Source: Casuarius casuarius
Lineage: Eukaryota; Chordata; Aves; Casuariiformes; Casuariidae
Assembly (NCBI GenBank): GCA_003342895.1
Contig: PTFA01000009.1
Location: forward strand, 8,638,677-8,702,676
Direction: 5' to 3'
DNA: 64,000 bases
The notes below the pieces were generated by a model. That model did not search any database. It had not been told where the DNA came from and worked only from the letters and a program-made list of their open reading frames with translations. How positions within the stretch are numbered: the first letter of the stretch is position 1; each line of letters begins with the position of its first letter. The translations under genes were made by a program, and so were the position numbers. Of this stretch, positions 10,201 through 24,357 are shown piece by piece.

Positions 10201-13200
10201 GTAAGTCAGATACCCTGCTGTGTCTGAAAGGGCTCTCAGTGCCTCTACTTGGGGAACAGAACCCTGCCGCAGCTGTTGATTTTCCTCAAGAACTTTAGAA
10301 ATATAATGATTCGTGAGTGGAGTTACTACAGACTTCATTTAGTCAGAGTCAGTATTTTCCTTATGCCTAAAAAAAAGTCTATATCAAATAGCCTTTTTTA
10401 GGATACTCAAAATAGTTCAGGGCTACTTCAGATAGTCTAAACTAATTATTTTCAACTCTGTATGGCCCATGGGAAAGCAGAAAAGACATATCACTCTTAC
10501 TGACATGGAATATGATTATGATACACATAGCATGTAGCATTTCACTGAAATAGCTTCTCCCAGTTTGGATGTTGGTTTATTAAGATTTACATAAATTATA
10601 GATACGATGGAAGGTTAAGACTGTTTTATATCAGAGTTGCAATCCGTTTATTCTGTAACTGATGCAGATGATTTTAATATACTGGCATGGATTACCCCTT
10701 TGTGAAGAAAGACACTACAGTCAGAGAAGAACATCATAATTTACCTATAAATAACTCCATAATAAGTACTGAAAAGTACAAGCCAAGTCGGGGTTATTTG
10801 TGAGATCTGTCTCAGACAGAGGGTTCAGTATCAGACAAGTTGAGTGTCTAGGTTTTCTCAGAGTTGCTATTACCAGTGTGCCAATAGTGATGTCTCCTAC
10901 AATAGCTCTGCAGTCGAGCCAAAAAGGAGCAGTCACCTATGAAGACAGTTAGTTTGAAAGCAAATATCTTGTGTCCATATTGTAATTCTCCCTGCAAGCT
11001 TGAAGATGCACCTGAAACTAGTGCTTCTCAGATAGCATTATGCATATTTATGATGCTTTGACTAGGAGTTGCATAGACTTTTCCAATGACTGAGCTCAAT
11101 CATCAGAAGACATTTATTTACCTAAATCCTTTAGGAAATCTGGTGATCTAGGCCAGAGTTCATAAATAATTATATTATCACTAACATCTTTTAGTTTGTT
11201 TTATTGCTTTCTTGTTTTTGTTTTTGAATGGAAAATAAAAGCAAACTAGATTCACTCTTTTATTTAGAGGACTGAAAGATATTACAGTAGTATCTAGAGG
11301 CCTTTCTCAGGTCTTAATTATTCATGTATGTTCATATCAATGTTGATCTTCAAAGCCAGACTTGCAATACAGAAAAAATGATACTTCTTCTGAAATCCCA
11401 TTTTAAGTTACAGACCGTGAACATTTGAATCCACAAAGGCCATTCCATCTCTTTTGATACATCAGGACCACAATTAGTCAACTCTATTTTAATTCAGTGG
11501 CTATCTGCATGAAGACAGATACCTGTTTATCTATCTATCTACAGGCTATTGGAATCAGCCAACTTATCCTTTTTATGGTGGATGTTAATGGAGGTTTTGT
11601 CCCCTTTGTAATGGGAAAGGGTGGTTATGATTCTGTGGCATAGATTCTGTAATCCTGAATAGTAATCTCTGCTCTAACAAATCGGATGTTAGATAGGCTT
11701 CTACTTTCCATCATCTATCATGAACACTATAAGCAGTGAAGAAGTAACCATTTTAAAACAATGTCTAAAGTAAGCTTTCCTAAGAAAACTAAGGAGAGGG
11801 TATAGTTTTAACTGCTTTAGTGTGTTTTCAGGAAGATGTATGTAATCAAAAACTATAATTAGCTCTATTGCTTATTCTTGATATTTGCAGCGTTCTTTCT
11901 GAGTGTTACACAAATTTCTGCTGAGAGAGACAGTCTACAAATAATCCAATTACAACATATTATCTATTTATTATGTCAAAGTTTAGATTTATTATGCCTT
12001 GCTTGGCAATTGCTTCAATACTATGTGATAGAAACAACAACAACCAAAACCAAGCACAATCACTCTAGTTTTTTAGATGTTGGAAAAATAATTAAGAGAT
12101 AATAAAAGATTGTTATAATATAAATTCACAAAACAACTATAATAATCATTAAGTGATCTTTCACTAGCAAGAGTGAAAATAACATCACTGATTTATTGCT
12201 GTTGCATGTAAGCCATAGAAAGGCCTGGACTTCATGAGGAAAACTAGTTTTCCAAGTCCCATTCAATGATTTCAGTGATACTTACTCTTACGTGTCTTTG
12301 TGATAGCTTTTCTGGATCTGGTGATGGAAGGAGGGAGGGAAGGCGTGAGTAGACCTTGTATGGCACAGGCTGGCTTCAGTTGTTCTAGGACTTTATTTTT
12401 GCACTTATATTATTAGTCTTACTAACACATATTACTAATAGCAGCATCCAAGGATTGACCTTAAATTCCCACGTAGAAAGAATGTGGTATTCTTTTCCCA
12501 GAAATCACTGTCATATGATGAATTTCATTGCAATTTACCTATTAAGACAAGAAACCTCAGTCAAATGACCAGTTTAAAGTTTTCTAGAACATACCTAGCT
12601 GATAATCCTTTAACTTGAAGTGCATTAATTAATTTTGAGAAAGACATTCTGTGCTCTTCTTTTGTAAATGGGCTTTGCATTGATGTGAAAAACATGATGA
12701 ATACATCTTCAGAAAGAAAACTGCAAGTGAAGTTTTGTGGTGCCATAACAGCTGTTGAATATATTCAACTCAGTATAATCTATTGAGCAACACATCTTAA
12801 GAATACAAATATGTTCCAGATATTTTTACCCTAAGGTATGCTCTGGTCCCTTCTTAATTAGTGAGATAAAATGCAGTACAGACCATTGCTCCTTTCGAAT
12901 TTTCAAGTCACTAAGAGTTTACAAATGAAGAAGAGGGAATAATCTTGTCAGACTAAAGACAATTGGAAACGGACTTACCCTAAAAAGCTTTGACTGGGTT
13001 ATTACTAAGAAAAAAGAAATAACTTTCTGGAAGGGAATAGGTCGTACCATGAACTTGTGAGGAGACAATTGCTCTGGTTCAGTGATCATATCTTAATCCT
13101 ATTTTCCCCCCTGTTGCAAAAATAGGTTTGGTAAATCATGGGCAAATCCGTCTTCTGTGAATGTGTTTAACCAAAATCCAGGGGAGAGGAGTTTAATTTT

Positions 13201-16200
13201 TTTAAAGGTTTTGTTGGTATTTTATTCTGATCAACACTGCTGTTTACAGAAATCTGGCTGCTATGCTTCTAATTTCATGTTTAATATTTTACACACCATT
13301 AAACTAACAATTATAAAAAAAAAATCTCTATCACCCTATTTTCATAACATTTGCATTGCTCTTTAAAAGGTTATCTTTTTATTTCCTCTGAACCCTGTGA
13401 TCCTCATGTCAGCCATGGTGTATACATAGCAATGCTCGGTTTCTGTCAGTGTCCTAGCATGCACAATGCATGCAATATTGTGTGGATTCTGTTCCACAGC
13501 ATCAGTCACACAGTCTAAGCTCATATTCATTTGACTTGTGATGTCCTCTTTAGAGGTTAGGTCATCTCAATGCTTACTGGATAGCCCTTCCTGACTGGGA
13601 AGATCAATGTTACATTACATTATGTGGTCATCATTAAAATACTGAGTCAGGTCACAAGAAATGTAAGAAGGAAAGTGAAATCTTGACAAGCTTAGTGGTC
13701 ATCTGAAGCTGTTGTGATTTATTAGTTCTTCCCTTAAAATAAAAGTTTTAAGTTGATTGTACAATTCTGTAAGAGACCAACTGACATTACCTGTCTCAAA
13801 TTTACGCAAATGGCAGTCAGAACAGGACCTTCCTAGGACCCTAGGTAGGTGCTGTCTCTTGATTTCTGGCGGAGATCAATGTTGGACCAGTATTGTCTGG
13901 TCTCTCAGGAAGAAATGCAGAGCAATGCCTGCATCAGGACAAGTTCGCATGTGCTTAGATCAGACAAGTTTGAACTTGTGCATGGCTTCCTGCTGAGTGA
14001 TCTCTGTAAAATTATCCAGAAGGGCTCAGTAAATATTAAATAGCTTTGATATAAGGGAAAAGGAGTTTTTTGCCATCTACATTAAAAAATAATAGTGAAC
14101 CAAACACAGATTTTTGAAAACTGTCAATCTAAATGACTAATTATTTTTAAAAAGATTGATTTCTAGATTCCAAAATTATCTGTGAATGGGTCTTCATAAT
14201 TTGGTGTTACTTTGTTATTTGAACTATTTATTTTGGCCTACAGAAAGAATGCGGGGATTATTACATACTGTGTTCATGATTTACGATTTGGCATTCACTG
14301 TGTGTACATACTTAAGTGATATTTCTGTTCCTTGACTGGATAAGTCCCTAATTAGAAGTTTTCAGGAAATCTTTGTGAACATTTCATGTGTGTTGCGTAT
14401 TCATTAGAGTATTTGCCATTATATTTCTCTGTGAGTGTCTTTACCTATGAATAGTTCAAAAATAACTTGTTGCCTGACTATTCACTTAAAGATAAAATTC
14501 ATCTAATGAGCTATGGATTCACTTATTCACCATGTAAATGATCAAAATAGATTAAATAAGAAATCTATTAGAGATGCCATTTACTTACATGTATATGCCA
14601 TGTTTAATTCCCAGTTGATGGGCTGTTTTCATTGCTTCCTTTGCAAAATTACTATCATTCTAGTAAACTCACTTTCAAAATGGTTTCCTAAAGTTTAGCC
14701 TTCTAATTTCCCTAATTTTATTTTTACCCCATTATTTTTCACATACCATACTAAATAATTCCTCTTCCTTGCGTTAACACTCTTTGACTATCTTGAAGGC
14801 TGTTGTGTATTTTTGCTTGGCAAATGCTTTATTTAATCTTTACTGATGTATCAGCTCGTCTGATTCTTTCACTATTTTTTCTTGTTTTGTTTTTTGTTAA
14901 AGTTCTCAATTTTGTTCTTTTCTCTCTGGAAAGGTACTGGTCCAAAATGGACCAAGATTTTACTGTGATTATATCAGAAGCATATAAAAAGACATTTTGT
15001 ATCCTTGTTTTGTTTCTTTTGAGTCTAAAAGGTGTCTAAAACAACTTTCATTTTTCTGTCTATATCATTAATTCGCTTCTATATATATTGTTGCTTTCTA
15101 TCTTTCAATGTTGCATCCTGGCGTTGTCATCTCTTTTCAGATTTTTTTCCTCCCATGGTTTATGTTACTTTCTTAGATGCTTTTCCTTTAATTACTGTTA
15201 AAAAATTTTAAAGTCTCCAGTACCCTTTGTATCATTTGTTTACTCCTGTGGTGTTCAGAACTTTGAATTTAGTATCACATGTGAATTTCATTAGAGCAGT
15301 GAGAGGTTTATGTAATGCTGTTAGGAGAGGTCTGTACTTTTCTATGACTCATGAATATAAGTTTTTGCTTGAAACCGTTTCAGTGGAGTAACCACAGCTG
15401 AACTCTGACAGTTGTTGTAATATAAAATCCTGTCCGGACTATAAAAATATAATATTGAACCTAGTTTCAGCTTGGGAGCTTATCTTTTGCACAAATGTAA
15501 AACAAAGAATGGCTTGCTTTTAGCAGATTAAAAAATATAGGTGAATGACCATGTCAAATGGATTTCAACAGGAAGCCTCTGATACCGTTGACAATCACAC
15601 CCTAATGCGATGTCGTTCTCTTTGACTGGTCTCATTAAAACTCTCTGAAGTTCCTGATTTTGTAAGCGAGCTGGATTACTGAAAACAGTTATGAGAGGCC
15701 TGATAAAGATTTGACCATTCCTTGAATCAAGAAGATGTACAAACATCATTATTGCATGTCAGTGGACATGGTAGTGACATAACATCTTCAGGCTAAGAAA
15801 GACGGATGAGATAGGCTTACTGCATGACAGGTGAGAGGGATATAGGATATATTCTTCAAACCTTTCACCTGCACCTTCAGACTGAAGTGACTGAAATAAA
15901 CTATACTTAATTTGAAGCTTTCCAGCCTCATCAAGAACCTCCCACAACTGCCATTGATTGATAGAATCCAATGGTATTAGTGGAAGTTACCCAGAAACTG
16001 GCATCATCTGCAGTAAAAGTTCTTACATGCTCAAAGTAAAGCCATATTTTGCTCTTGCAGAGGGATTCTGCAGAATCAGTGCTATGAGAAAGAAAATTAC
16101 CTCTAAACAGCTATCTCTATTGAAAGGAGAACGCTATTGAAGAAATAATCTATGGTCAAGAGCTCAGGAAAGACACAGTACAAAAAATAAGAGGTTTTCT

Positions 16201-17233
16201 GATACTTTTGTTAATTCTAGTCTGACTTCTCTCTCTAAATGATGATGATGGCAGAAACTAATTTTCTTACAGAGCTTGGATCCCAAATGGAAAGCAAAAT
16301 GGGAGATAGAAATGTGGAATTTTTGGCATGAGCTTTTTTCACTGGTGAATTCTGTTTTACATTTCTGTATTGAGGAGGAGAGTTAAAGATACCTTTAAAA
16401 ATGTAGTGGTACAATGCTATGTGATTGTTATGTGTCTAATCACAAGTAATTGACTCAGCTAAAAGGTCAAAAAGTGAATGTCATGTACCTGTTTTCAGAA
16501 TTATTATTATTTAAAAAAAAATTAGTTTGATATCAGTCATTCTATTTTATGAAAAGCTAAAGCCTAAAAATGTTTGTCCTATCATTGAAAACCAAAATGG
16601 TGAAGATTCAGACAGTTGTGGGCTTTCACTGAAAAAAGCCAAAATAATGGAAATATGGCTCAGCATACAGCTCTCCATGTGAATAGAGAAATACAGCAAT
16701 AAAAGCGGCTCCTTATTGTAAATTCTTGCCGCTGTATTTAAGTTAATTCCATTAGATACGGTATAGCTAAGAAAGTATTTTTTGAGACTGTCGGATTCAA
16801 AGATGTGAGTAAAGTCATAGTGACAGTGATTTGAAATTTCCACTCTGTCATTTCGAATTTGATTAAAGGTTTTAACTTTTAAATCTAAAGTGCATGTTTT
16901 ATATAACACAGTAGGGGCCCTATTGTCAAATGGTGTGAGGAACTGTGAATCGACGGCTATCGTCAAAATAGCACAAATCCACCAAGATCTCCTAAAAGAC
17001 TATGGGGTGTTATTATAGCACCTAGTTGGCTATAACATGTTATTTATTCTGCAGACATTTTTCTCATAGTTGTCAGTCCCTTTATAACAAAAGCTCTGTC
17101 TAAAGAAAATGCAAGTATTTTCACTAGAGTATGTGCATTTGAGTCCTGTTAGAAGAAAGTTCTTAAGTATTTATTGTGTAAAGTAACAGTTAAGCTAGAG
17201 ATTTATACTGTAGTGGTATTGCAGTAGCTTGCA
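10201..17233. other. AT-rich non-coding stretch
   Basis: No gene was identified. A short ATCT microsatellite (about four units) lies at 11526-11541. The longest frame, 139 codons on the minus strand at 16547-16966, begins with TTG rather than ATG and resembles nothing known. Around 13760-14000 and 15530-15970 there are short frames of slightly higher complexity, without convincing splice-site pairs. A good donor motif (GACAG|GTGAGA) at 15829 is not preceded by a usable acceptor. Confidence 0.55.
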
Positions 17234-17254
17234 CCCCCCCCCCCCCTTTTTTTT
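17234..17254. repeat. C13-T8 homopolymer junction
   Basis: Thirteen consecutive C residues are followed directly by eight T residues, then CCC. The all-pyrimidine tract is a simple low-complexity sequence. It can adopt triplex-like or C-rich structures in vitro and is prone to length errors in sequencing. Confidence 0.9.
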
Positions 17255-18305
17255 CCCTTACATATAAGATAAAAGCTAAAGGTACAAGAATACATCCTTC
17301 ACGATCAGACTTATTTCAGTATCAGGTCTAATCTCCACAGTCAGTAGTGGGGAGGAGGACAAGGGGACATAGGTTTCAATCTTATGGTAAAAGCGATCTC
17401 AGAGAAAGAAGAAAAGTGGCTTCTAAATGTCCTAGGCTTCCACATGTTCTGGCCAGACAAGCTGAAGGAGATAATGCATAATGCAGTTCTCACTACAGTC
17501 ACTTATTTTACTCTTGTTTTGAAAAATAAGGATGAAACAGACCAGTATAGTGAAATACAGTAGTTTCTCATTGTATTACTGGCCTAGCCCACACAAGATA
17601 ACGGAAAATTAGTGAGAATTCAGCCTGTTTACTTCCACTTCAAGTAAGGCCAGAATAAACATCTTGACATACACCAGCTAAAGTTGTCTCTTCTGAAGTA
17701 CAATGAACAGGTATTTGGGTTTCTCCACCTTGGTGATGGTGATGTCCCAGTTTAGGGTTACTTGTCTTTTGACGGAAGTTAGCAAACAAAGTTAACATGA
17801 CAAGCACATCTCACGCCTGCCAAACAAAATGATTCACAAAGCAGCCTTTTCTTGGTTTTTTTTTGTCTGTGCTTTTTAGCCCTCTTCAAAATCTCAGTAA
17901 TTAGGAAATATTTCCTGCTTTGTCAGTTCAGATTTATTTGTTCTCTGCTAGTATCCACCACATGGCTGGAATACAAATCATTTGCCTGAAAAAATGAAAA
18001 GTGATGAAGAAGGTGATAAATGACCTAACATTTTATTTTACCAGCTAAAACAAGGGGGGTTTCACTCAGTTTGCCTCCAGATAGTGTTTGGTATTCATTT
18101 TGCAACACACTTGGAACTCAATTGTATCAAAAGTGAAAATTCATAAACCTACAGCAGTTGTAAAATACAAATGATTGATTGCATACAGCTAGCAAACTCT
18201 TGAAAAGATAAACTAATTCTGTGATGAACAACGCATTTCATACTCAATTAATTATGCAGTACATTTTGTTTCAAAATATTAAATGCCTACAACAGTCTTC
18301 TGCCT

Positions 18306-18368
18306 GAAAGCATCTGGGCTTTGTAATGAGACAAAAGTCTTGGGTTCAATCAGCTGTCTGTACAAGAG
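18306..18368 (+). repeat. MIR/CORE-SINE-like relic (weak)
   Basis: The segment follows the order of the tRNA-derived head of MIR elements. There is an AGCATCTGGGCTTTGTAATG-like start, then a box-B-like CTTGGGTTCAATC, then CAGCTGTCTG in place of the consensus CAGCTCTGCC. Similarity is short and diverged, and the downstream core is not clearly present. MIR-type elements are known as ancient amniote repeats. This assignment is from memory of the consensus and is tentative. Confidence 0.3.
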
Positions 18369-21300
18369 TTTAGAATGACTTATGTCTGAATTAGAGAGAG
18401 GTTTAGGGCAGTGATTTCCTGGCAGGAAATTAATAATGAGCTAAATTAGAACATGCCTAGAGATGATTTAAACAACTTAGCTAGCATTGTCTGTGACAAG
18501 CTGTCAATTTTTTTTCCGGTTCTACTATCGTCTAGTAAATAATTGGAATCATTAAAACATTGGTGGTGCACTATGACTCATCTTGCAAAAACAGGCTCTT
18601 TCGTACAATTTTTCAAGCAAATTTTTTATGGAAAAAGAAAAAAAAATCCCAAAGGAAGAAAAGTCACATTTGAACTCCAGATAGAGAGCTGAAGAGTATG
18701 TTCGTCCAATGCACCAGATTTTGTGGTTAAGCATGTTGAAACACAGGTCTAGTGCTTCTTATTGAGAAGGTTTCTAGAGTTGCTTTGCACTTTGTCAAAT
18801 AAATCCTAACATCAGAGTGGATTCGAGTCTTCTTCACACTGCAAAGAGAACTGAGAAAAAGGATGAGAAGACTGAATAAACAGGAGGAAAAAAACTAATG
18901 TGTCTCTTGCTCTTTTGAAAATAGTATGGTACTCGATCTCCTTTTACTCCTGTAAATTCCATGTACACCAAAGAGAATTTAAAAGGAAACAGAGCTGGAG
19001 AGAAGGCTTTAAGATTCAGCATTCAGATGTTTCAGATGGTGGTAATGGTGAGCTTTTTCCCTAAGCCCAGTCAGACTGTGTCACACCAAGATAAATTATT
19101 TTTGATCTTTTGGCTCTTTTAAGGTAAATCAAAACCAAAATCATTTATCTTACTGTCAATTTCTTAAAAATTAATATATATTCTATAACTCCAGGGAGGG
19201 AATCAAAGAGGTCATTTGTAGTTAAGTGATGGCCAGTGGCACAAAACTACCTTCCATGTGCTGAGAGACCTGGTTTGCTAAAAGTGACAAAACAATACAA
19301 GCCCTTATTATAGGGTATATTCTGTTTCAAATGGCTCTTGAAAAGGCAGGGCTAGTGAAATGATTGACAGTCATTTCTGAAGAATAAAAAGTATGAATGA
19401 TTACATTATGTCACAGAGGCTGAAAGAAGAAGGAAAGGTTATTCATACCAGTTTAACAGTAGAAGAGGAATGCTGTATAACTCTGCTTTGGAAGTTCCTA
19501 AGATGATAAAATCTAAGTTTCTGTTCACAAAGGCTCAATGAGCTCTAAGGCTCTAAGTGGAACAGCTTCATATGACTTCGAGTCTTCAGAAGTACAGCTG
19601 CGTTCATCTGCCCTGCTGTGTCCTCAAAGGTGTTATAGTAGGAATAATTCCCAGAAGAAAGCTAGAACTGGGGCAGCATGCAAGACTGTATTCAAGAAAG
19701 AAAGATTCCTGCAACCTCTGCTTGGCAGATTGTGCTCACAATCCATTTACTTCAGAATTGAATTTAAATCCCCAGTGCTGCTTATTTTTTTACTCACAAA
19801 TGGATATCATAGGATACACGCAGCTTTTGCATCCCAGAGGAGTACACAAAATACTGTAATACTCGTCGCCTCCCCCTGGAAGTAAGAAGCTTTTTTGGCT
19901 AAATGTTTATCAACTTTAATGTTTTGCTGCAGAAGGTAGTTTTGCTTTCAGATTATTCCAGTGGAATGTTTTTGGCTGAAATTTTCTAATGAGCTGGTTG
20001 AAAATTCTCGCAAAGTCAGTATGCATAGTTCCATTAACCTCCATGGAGTTCGTCCAGAAAAATACCATGTATGATCTGGGCCTTTGTTTTCAGCATTTTT
20101 AGGGCTTCCTCGTTGTTGCTTAGATTGTAAGAGCTAATTTTTCCAATCATCAGCAGCTTTCAAAGGGTGAGAAAGACAAGTATGTATTGGGGAAAGTTAT
20201 AGGAAGGAGACGAAGCATTTCCATATTACTATTGTTGTATATGAATAGTTATATCTTAATAGTCTTGGTCTACCTAGGGTATTATTTACAGGGACCGTAT
20301 TTTTAAGTTAAGTGAGATTGCTTAAAATATATGACTGACTGTTCTTGTGCAGGGTATCTAGAATACAAATAAGTAAATGCTACTATACGCTCATTCAGTG
20401 TTTCTCTTATATTAATGCAAAGTTATTTTGATACTTTTGATCAAAGACATCTGGATTATCTTAGATAATTAAAAGCATTTCTACTCAGGTTTTCTTTTTC
20501 TTTGAGGGAGAAAACACCACTAAATACCACTTAAAAGTGCTTCAAAGTCAGAGAGTAACGCAGAAGTTTTATGGTAAATACAATTACTAGATCCAAAGCT
20601 CCAAAAGTATTCATTCTTACATTTCTGCCTCTTTCTAAAGGATAAGAAGAATAAGTGCATACACTACATTGTATTAGAACACAGGAACACAGAGCAACAT
20701 TGAGATTAAAGGCCACTTTTCTTTGTGAAGTGGATCCAACAGGCTTTGGATGTTATCTCTGATTGAAGACTGTATTCTCTAATGCTGAAGACGACCAATA
20801 GTTCAGGAAGTGAAATGTAACTAGCAATTGCATCATCCTTTAGAAATTACACGTTACAAATAATTTACAACAATTCCAATTTTCAGGTATTTTGGGATAG
20901 AAAGCTATGATAACATGCAATTAACCTAAAGGTTGTTAGAATATGGGCTTAATAGTTTTATATCTAGGTCAGAAAGTATTCTCCTATAAGAAGAAATTGC
21001 TCAGAATTTTCAAGAAACAAAGGATTTATGGGGAAAAATAGTTTGATATGATGAAATTTGTAGAAACGAGTTAGTATTCTGTGCACATTCAAAGTTATGT
21101 TTGTAGGTAGATGTGTGAAACACTGCTGCTGGACCTAGTCTCATTAACTTTGGCTCTGTTTCTGCTTTTAGTCAGGTAAAGTTTGGCCGAGCATGATAGC
21201 TTTCTAAATCTTTAGCCAAATCTTGGCTTTCTGCTACATAACGCTTTTCAATTTCTGAACAGTGTTTAGTTGCTTTATCTTAATACTGGCTTTATTTTTT

Positions 21301-24300
21301 ATGTTGTCGAGTTATTCTCTGTTTGTTTACAATATTGGTTTGGTGCTAGTTCATGCATCTTAAAATGTTCTTTGTACCATCCCATTACAAATAGCCATGC
21401 CTTATTCATCCTCTTCCTAAACTGTAATATTGATTTTTCTTTTTTTTTTTTTAAACAGGAAGCTTGTTTCCTTACTTTTATACAGCTCTATTATTCAGAC
21501 AGGCTTAAAAAAAAGCATTTAAGAGTTGAAACTGCAATAAGATTTAGATCTTTACAGGAATTTGAAACTACAGAAGTTTAACTGGATTCATTGTTTGCCC
21601 AAAGATTATTCCAGTTTCCTTAATTTTTCATATTTTTATTCACATATTAGTCTCATTCATATTTATTGATTAGGCTTAGAAAGCTATCTCAGTCATAGTG
21701 ATAAATAGTTTACCTCAAACAAAATAGTCTTTCAGCTTAAAGTTTTATTTTTAATTTCTGTAATTTTGTTGTCAGTCATTTATGATTTTAACAGGTTTGT
21801 GCCTGACTCACATTTCCATGTGTCAAGTGCTTCTTAGTGAACACTCAGGCATCAGTCATGCCCTAAATCCTGCACAACTGGTTTGAAACATTCTGTCCCC
21901 TTTTGTAAGTGCCATAATCTTTCCTATTTAGGGCAATATAAGAATCATCTGCACATTTATTAGAACGTTAGTTTTCAATTACTTTCCAAATACTGCCATA
22001 GATTGAAAATGTGGATTAGCTAGACAAATGATTCAAAGCTAATTAATTAAAAATAGATTCTCTTTTTCCAAATATTCTTTTAGTGCCCTTTAGCTATTTA
22101 GCACTTTATAACGAGCAAAATTACACTAGTGGGCCACCTTTTAAATACTTTTTCCCCTTAAAAATCAATAAAGACCTTTTAAAAAATTCAATAATCAACA
22201 CCCATGTCAAGTCACATAGGTGACTTATTTAATACCAGTTCTATGCTCAACATATCAAGTGATTTTAAGTGATGTGCAAATTGTTCCTGCTTATTAGAGC
22301 ACTTGTATTAAAAGTTCATCTGTGAGAATTATAGACTGTCACTGTTATTTTTATTTTTGCCTATGTAAACCTTTCAGAGAATGCTTTCTGCATTTACTAT
22401 AACAGGCCCTTTTAGAGTACAAATTATGCTTGAAAACAAAATAAATCATTCCCAAAGTAAATCTTAAACAGAAACATAAATTTCAGTTGATACAGCAGCA
22501 CAGTTACAAGACATCAGCTGTGTAACAGCATGCATACAGAGCTGGCTTGCAAGCCAAGCAATCCTGTACAAACTTAGCAAGAAATGATCCATTAAATGAG
22601 CCCTCCTATACTTTACATGATTTCAAGCCTGGGCTGGGAGCAATAATATAAGCTGGGCTTGATTCAATTACCCAGCGAGTAAGAAAGCAATTAAAACATA
22701 AAATAACATTGAAGTCATGGTGAAGCAAAGGTGAGATTTCTCAGAGATAACTGGCCCTTGGACTTAAATTCAAATTTTTGAGAGTGTTTTGAGGAAGTTT
22801 TGACCTCGTGTGTTGTATGAGTGTCATTCGTGGAAGAGAGGGAGAATGACAGAAAGTATTAATGAGGTTCTGCTTCCAGTGAGATCAAGTCTGATTTTTG
22901 CAAATGACTGCTGTGGAACCAGTATTTAATTCAGAGCATTGAAATCAGATGGTAGAGATTTGGAGGGGGAGGGGAGATAACAAATTTTCAGTGGAAACAC
23001 TATAGTAATGTAGTACAAGTAAATACAGTGGTTATAATAAATTCCAGTCTTTAATAACACAGTATGGGAGATAGCACAGACTCAACAACTGTATGTGGCT
23101 GGATTTAGGGATCTGAGAAATAGTTTTTAAGTGGCTGTGATCAGCTTATCTTCATCTAAAGAAGCTAGGAAATATGTTTGCTACCTTGATTTAAATGCAA
23201 GTTTATAGTATTTTTGTGTTGTAGTCGTGTTGCTTGATATCCCTTGTAGATGGGAGGCCTCTCTCAAATTTGGTCTTCTACAAACCCTAAAAATACAGGA
23301 GTAATTCAGTCCTTCTGAAGTCAATATGAGCCTTCCCTTTGTCTTCAAAAAGCATAGGGCTTATTATTCAGAAATCTCTACAACAAATTGTGGGCCCAGG
23401 CAGCAGCAGCTAGGAATAAATGCCTCTGAGGAGGTGTAGATCTGGCCACCCAAAAACCTCTATGTCTCAGGTCAGGTTTATTTCCTAGCAGTGATTTAGC
23501 CTATTCCTATTTGTGAATAGATAGGATGCTTTCCTAGCCACAGTCTGCTTGATCTTTGTCATAGTTCCTTATGTATTTACAAGAGTATCATCCTTCTTCT
23601 GTTACCTGCTTTTGTAATTGCCATGATTATCCTGAACAGAGCTGTGCTTCAGAACTGTAAAAGTGTGGAACTGATATAAACACTCCCAGATATGCTGGAA
23701 GATTTATCAGGTTTGCTCAAGAAAAGTAGAAAATCCTACAGGTCTATAATGTCCTGATTTTGCATGTTATATATAGGGATAAATGTATTTATTCTCCAGG
23801 GAATAAATAAATAAACTCAGAGAGCAGCTCCCTTGTGCTCTTCCATGATGTCTGTGTATTTTGTTTCCTAGAAGAACAGGGCCTATTTTAGCATAAGTTT
23901 AATGACCTTTTTTTTAACAAGTGTTTTCAACAAGAAGACTCCTACATTTTTTTCTTGTTTTGGATGAATCTTAAAATGCATCTTTATATTTTTTATTTTG
24001 TTAGAAGAAAGACATTTGATCAGAATGAAAGTGTTACTTTCCAGGGTTAAGTCACAGAACTCTAAATGCTTGGATTGGAACCATAGTCCCTGAGTAAGCC
24101 TTGTGTGTTTCTGTGGGACTCTGGAGAGAATAAAGCAATAGTTAACAATTGCAGAATTGTTTTGCTATCTCATTTGCATATGCAAAATATTAGTTAGAAA
24201 GGTGGATTGATAATGTTTCCAAAAAAACCTCCAAACTTCAGCTATTTATAGGTTATGTCACTTTAGCAATAAAAGAGGATAGAGACCTAACTAGGAGGCC

Positions 24301-24326
24301 CACTATTTTTCACTTTTAGAGAGGCT

Positions 24327-24357
24327 GTTTTTCTTTCTTTTTTTCTTTCTTTTTTCC
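24327..24357. repeat. Polypyrimidine (CTTT)n-like tract
   Basis: About 30 bases of T with interspersed single C residues (TTTCTTTCTTT pattern), an impure CTTT/poly-T low-complexity tract with no other visible function. Confidence 0.8.

Noticed and set aside
11617..11652. ATGATTCTGTGG...ATAGATTCTGTAATCC as a CR1 3' terminus
   Set aside because: It resembles the CR1 terminal repeat, but the sequence before it does not match the CR1 3' region. Chance similarity is likely.
16547..16966. 139-codon minus-strand open frame
   Set aside because: It starts at TTG, has no recognisable domain, and is within the length expected by chance in 128 kb of strand.
22700..22736. Strong donor GCAAAG|GTGAGA as the end of a coding exon
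   Set aside because: All frames hit stops shortly upstream and no acceptor fits. About a dozen near-consensus donors were seen by eye on both strands, no more than the roughly 16 expected by chance for AGGTRAG.
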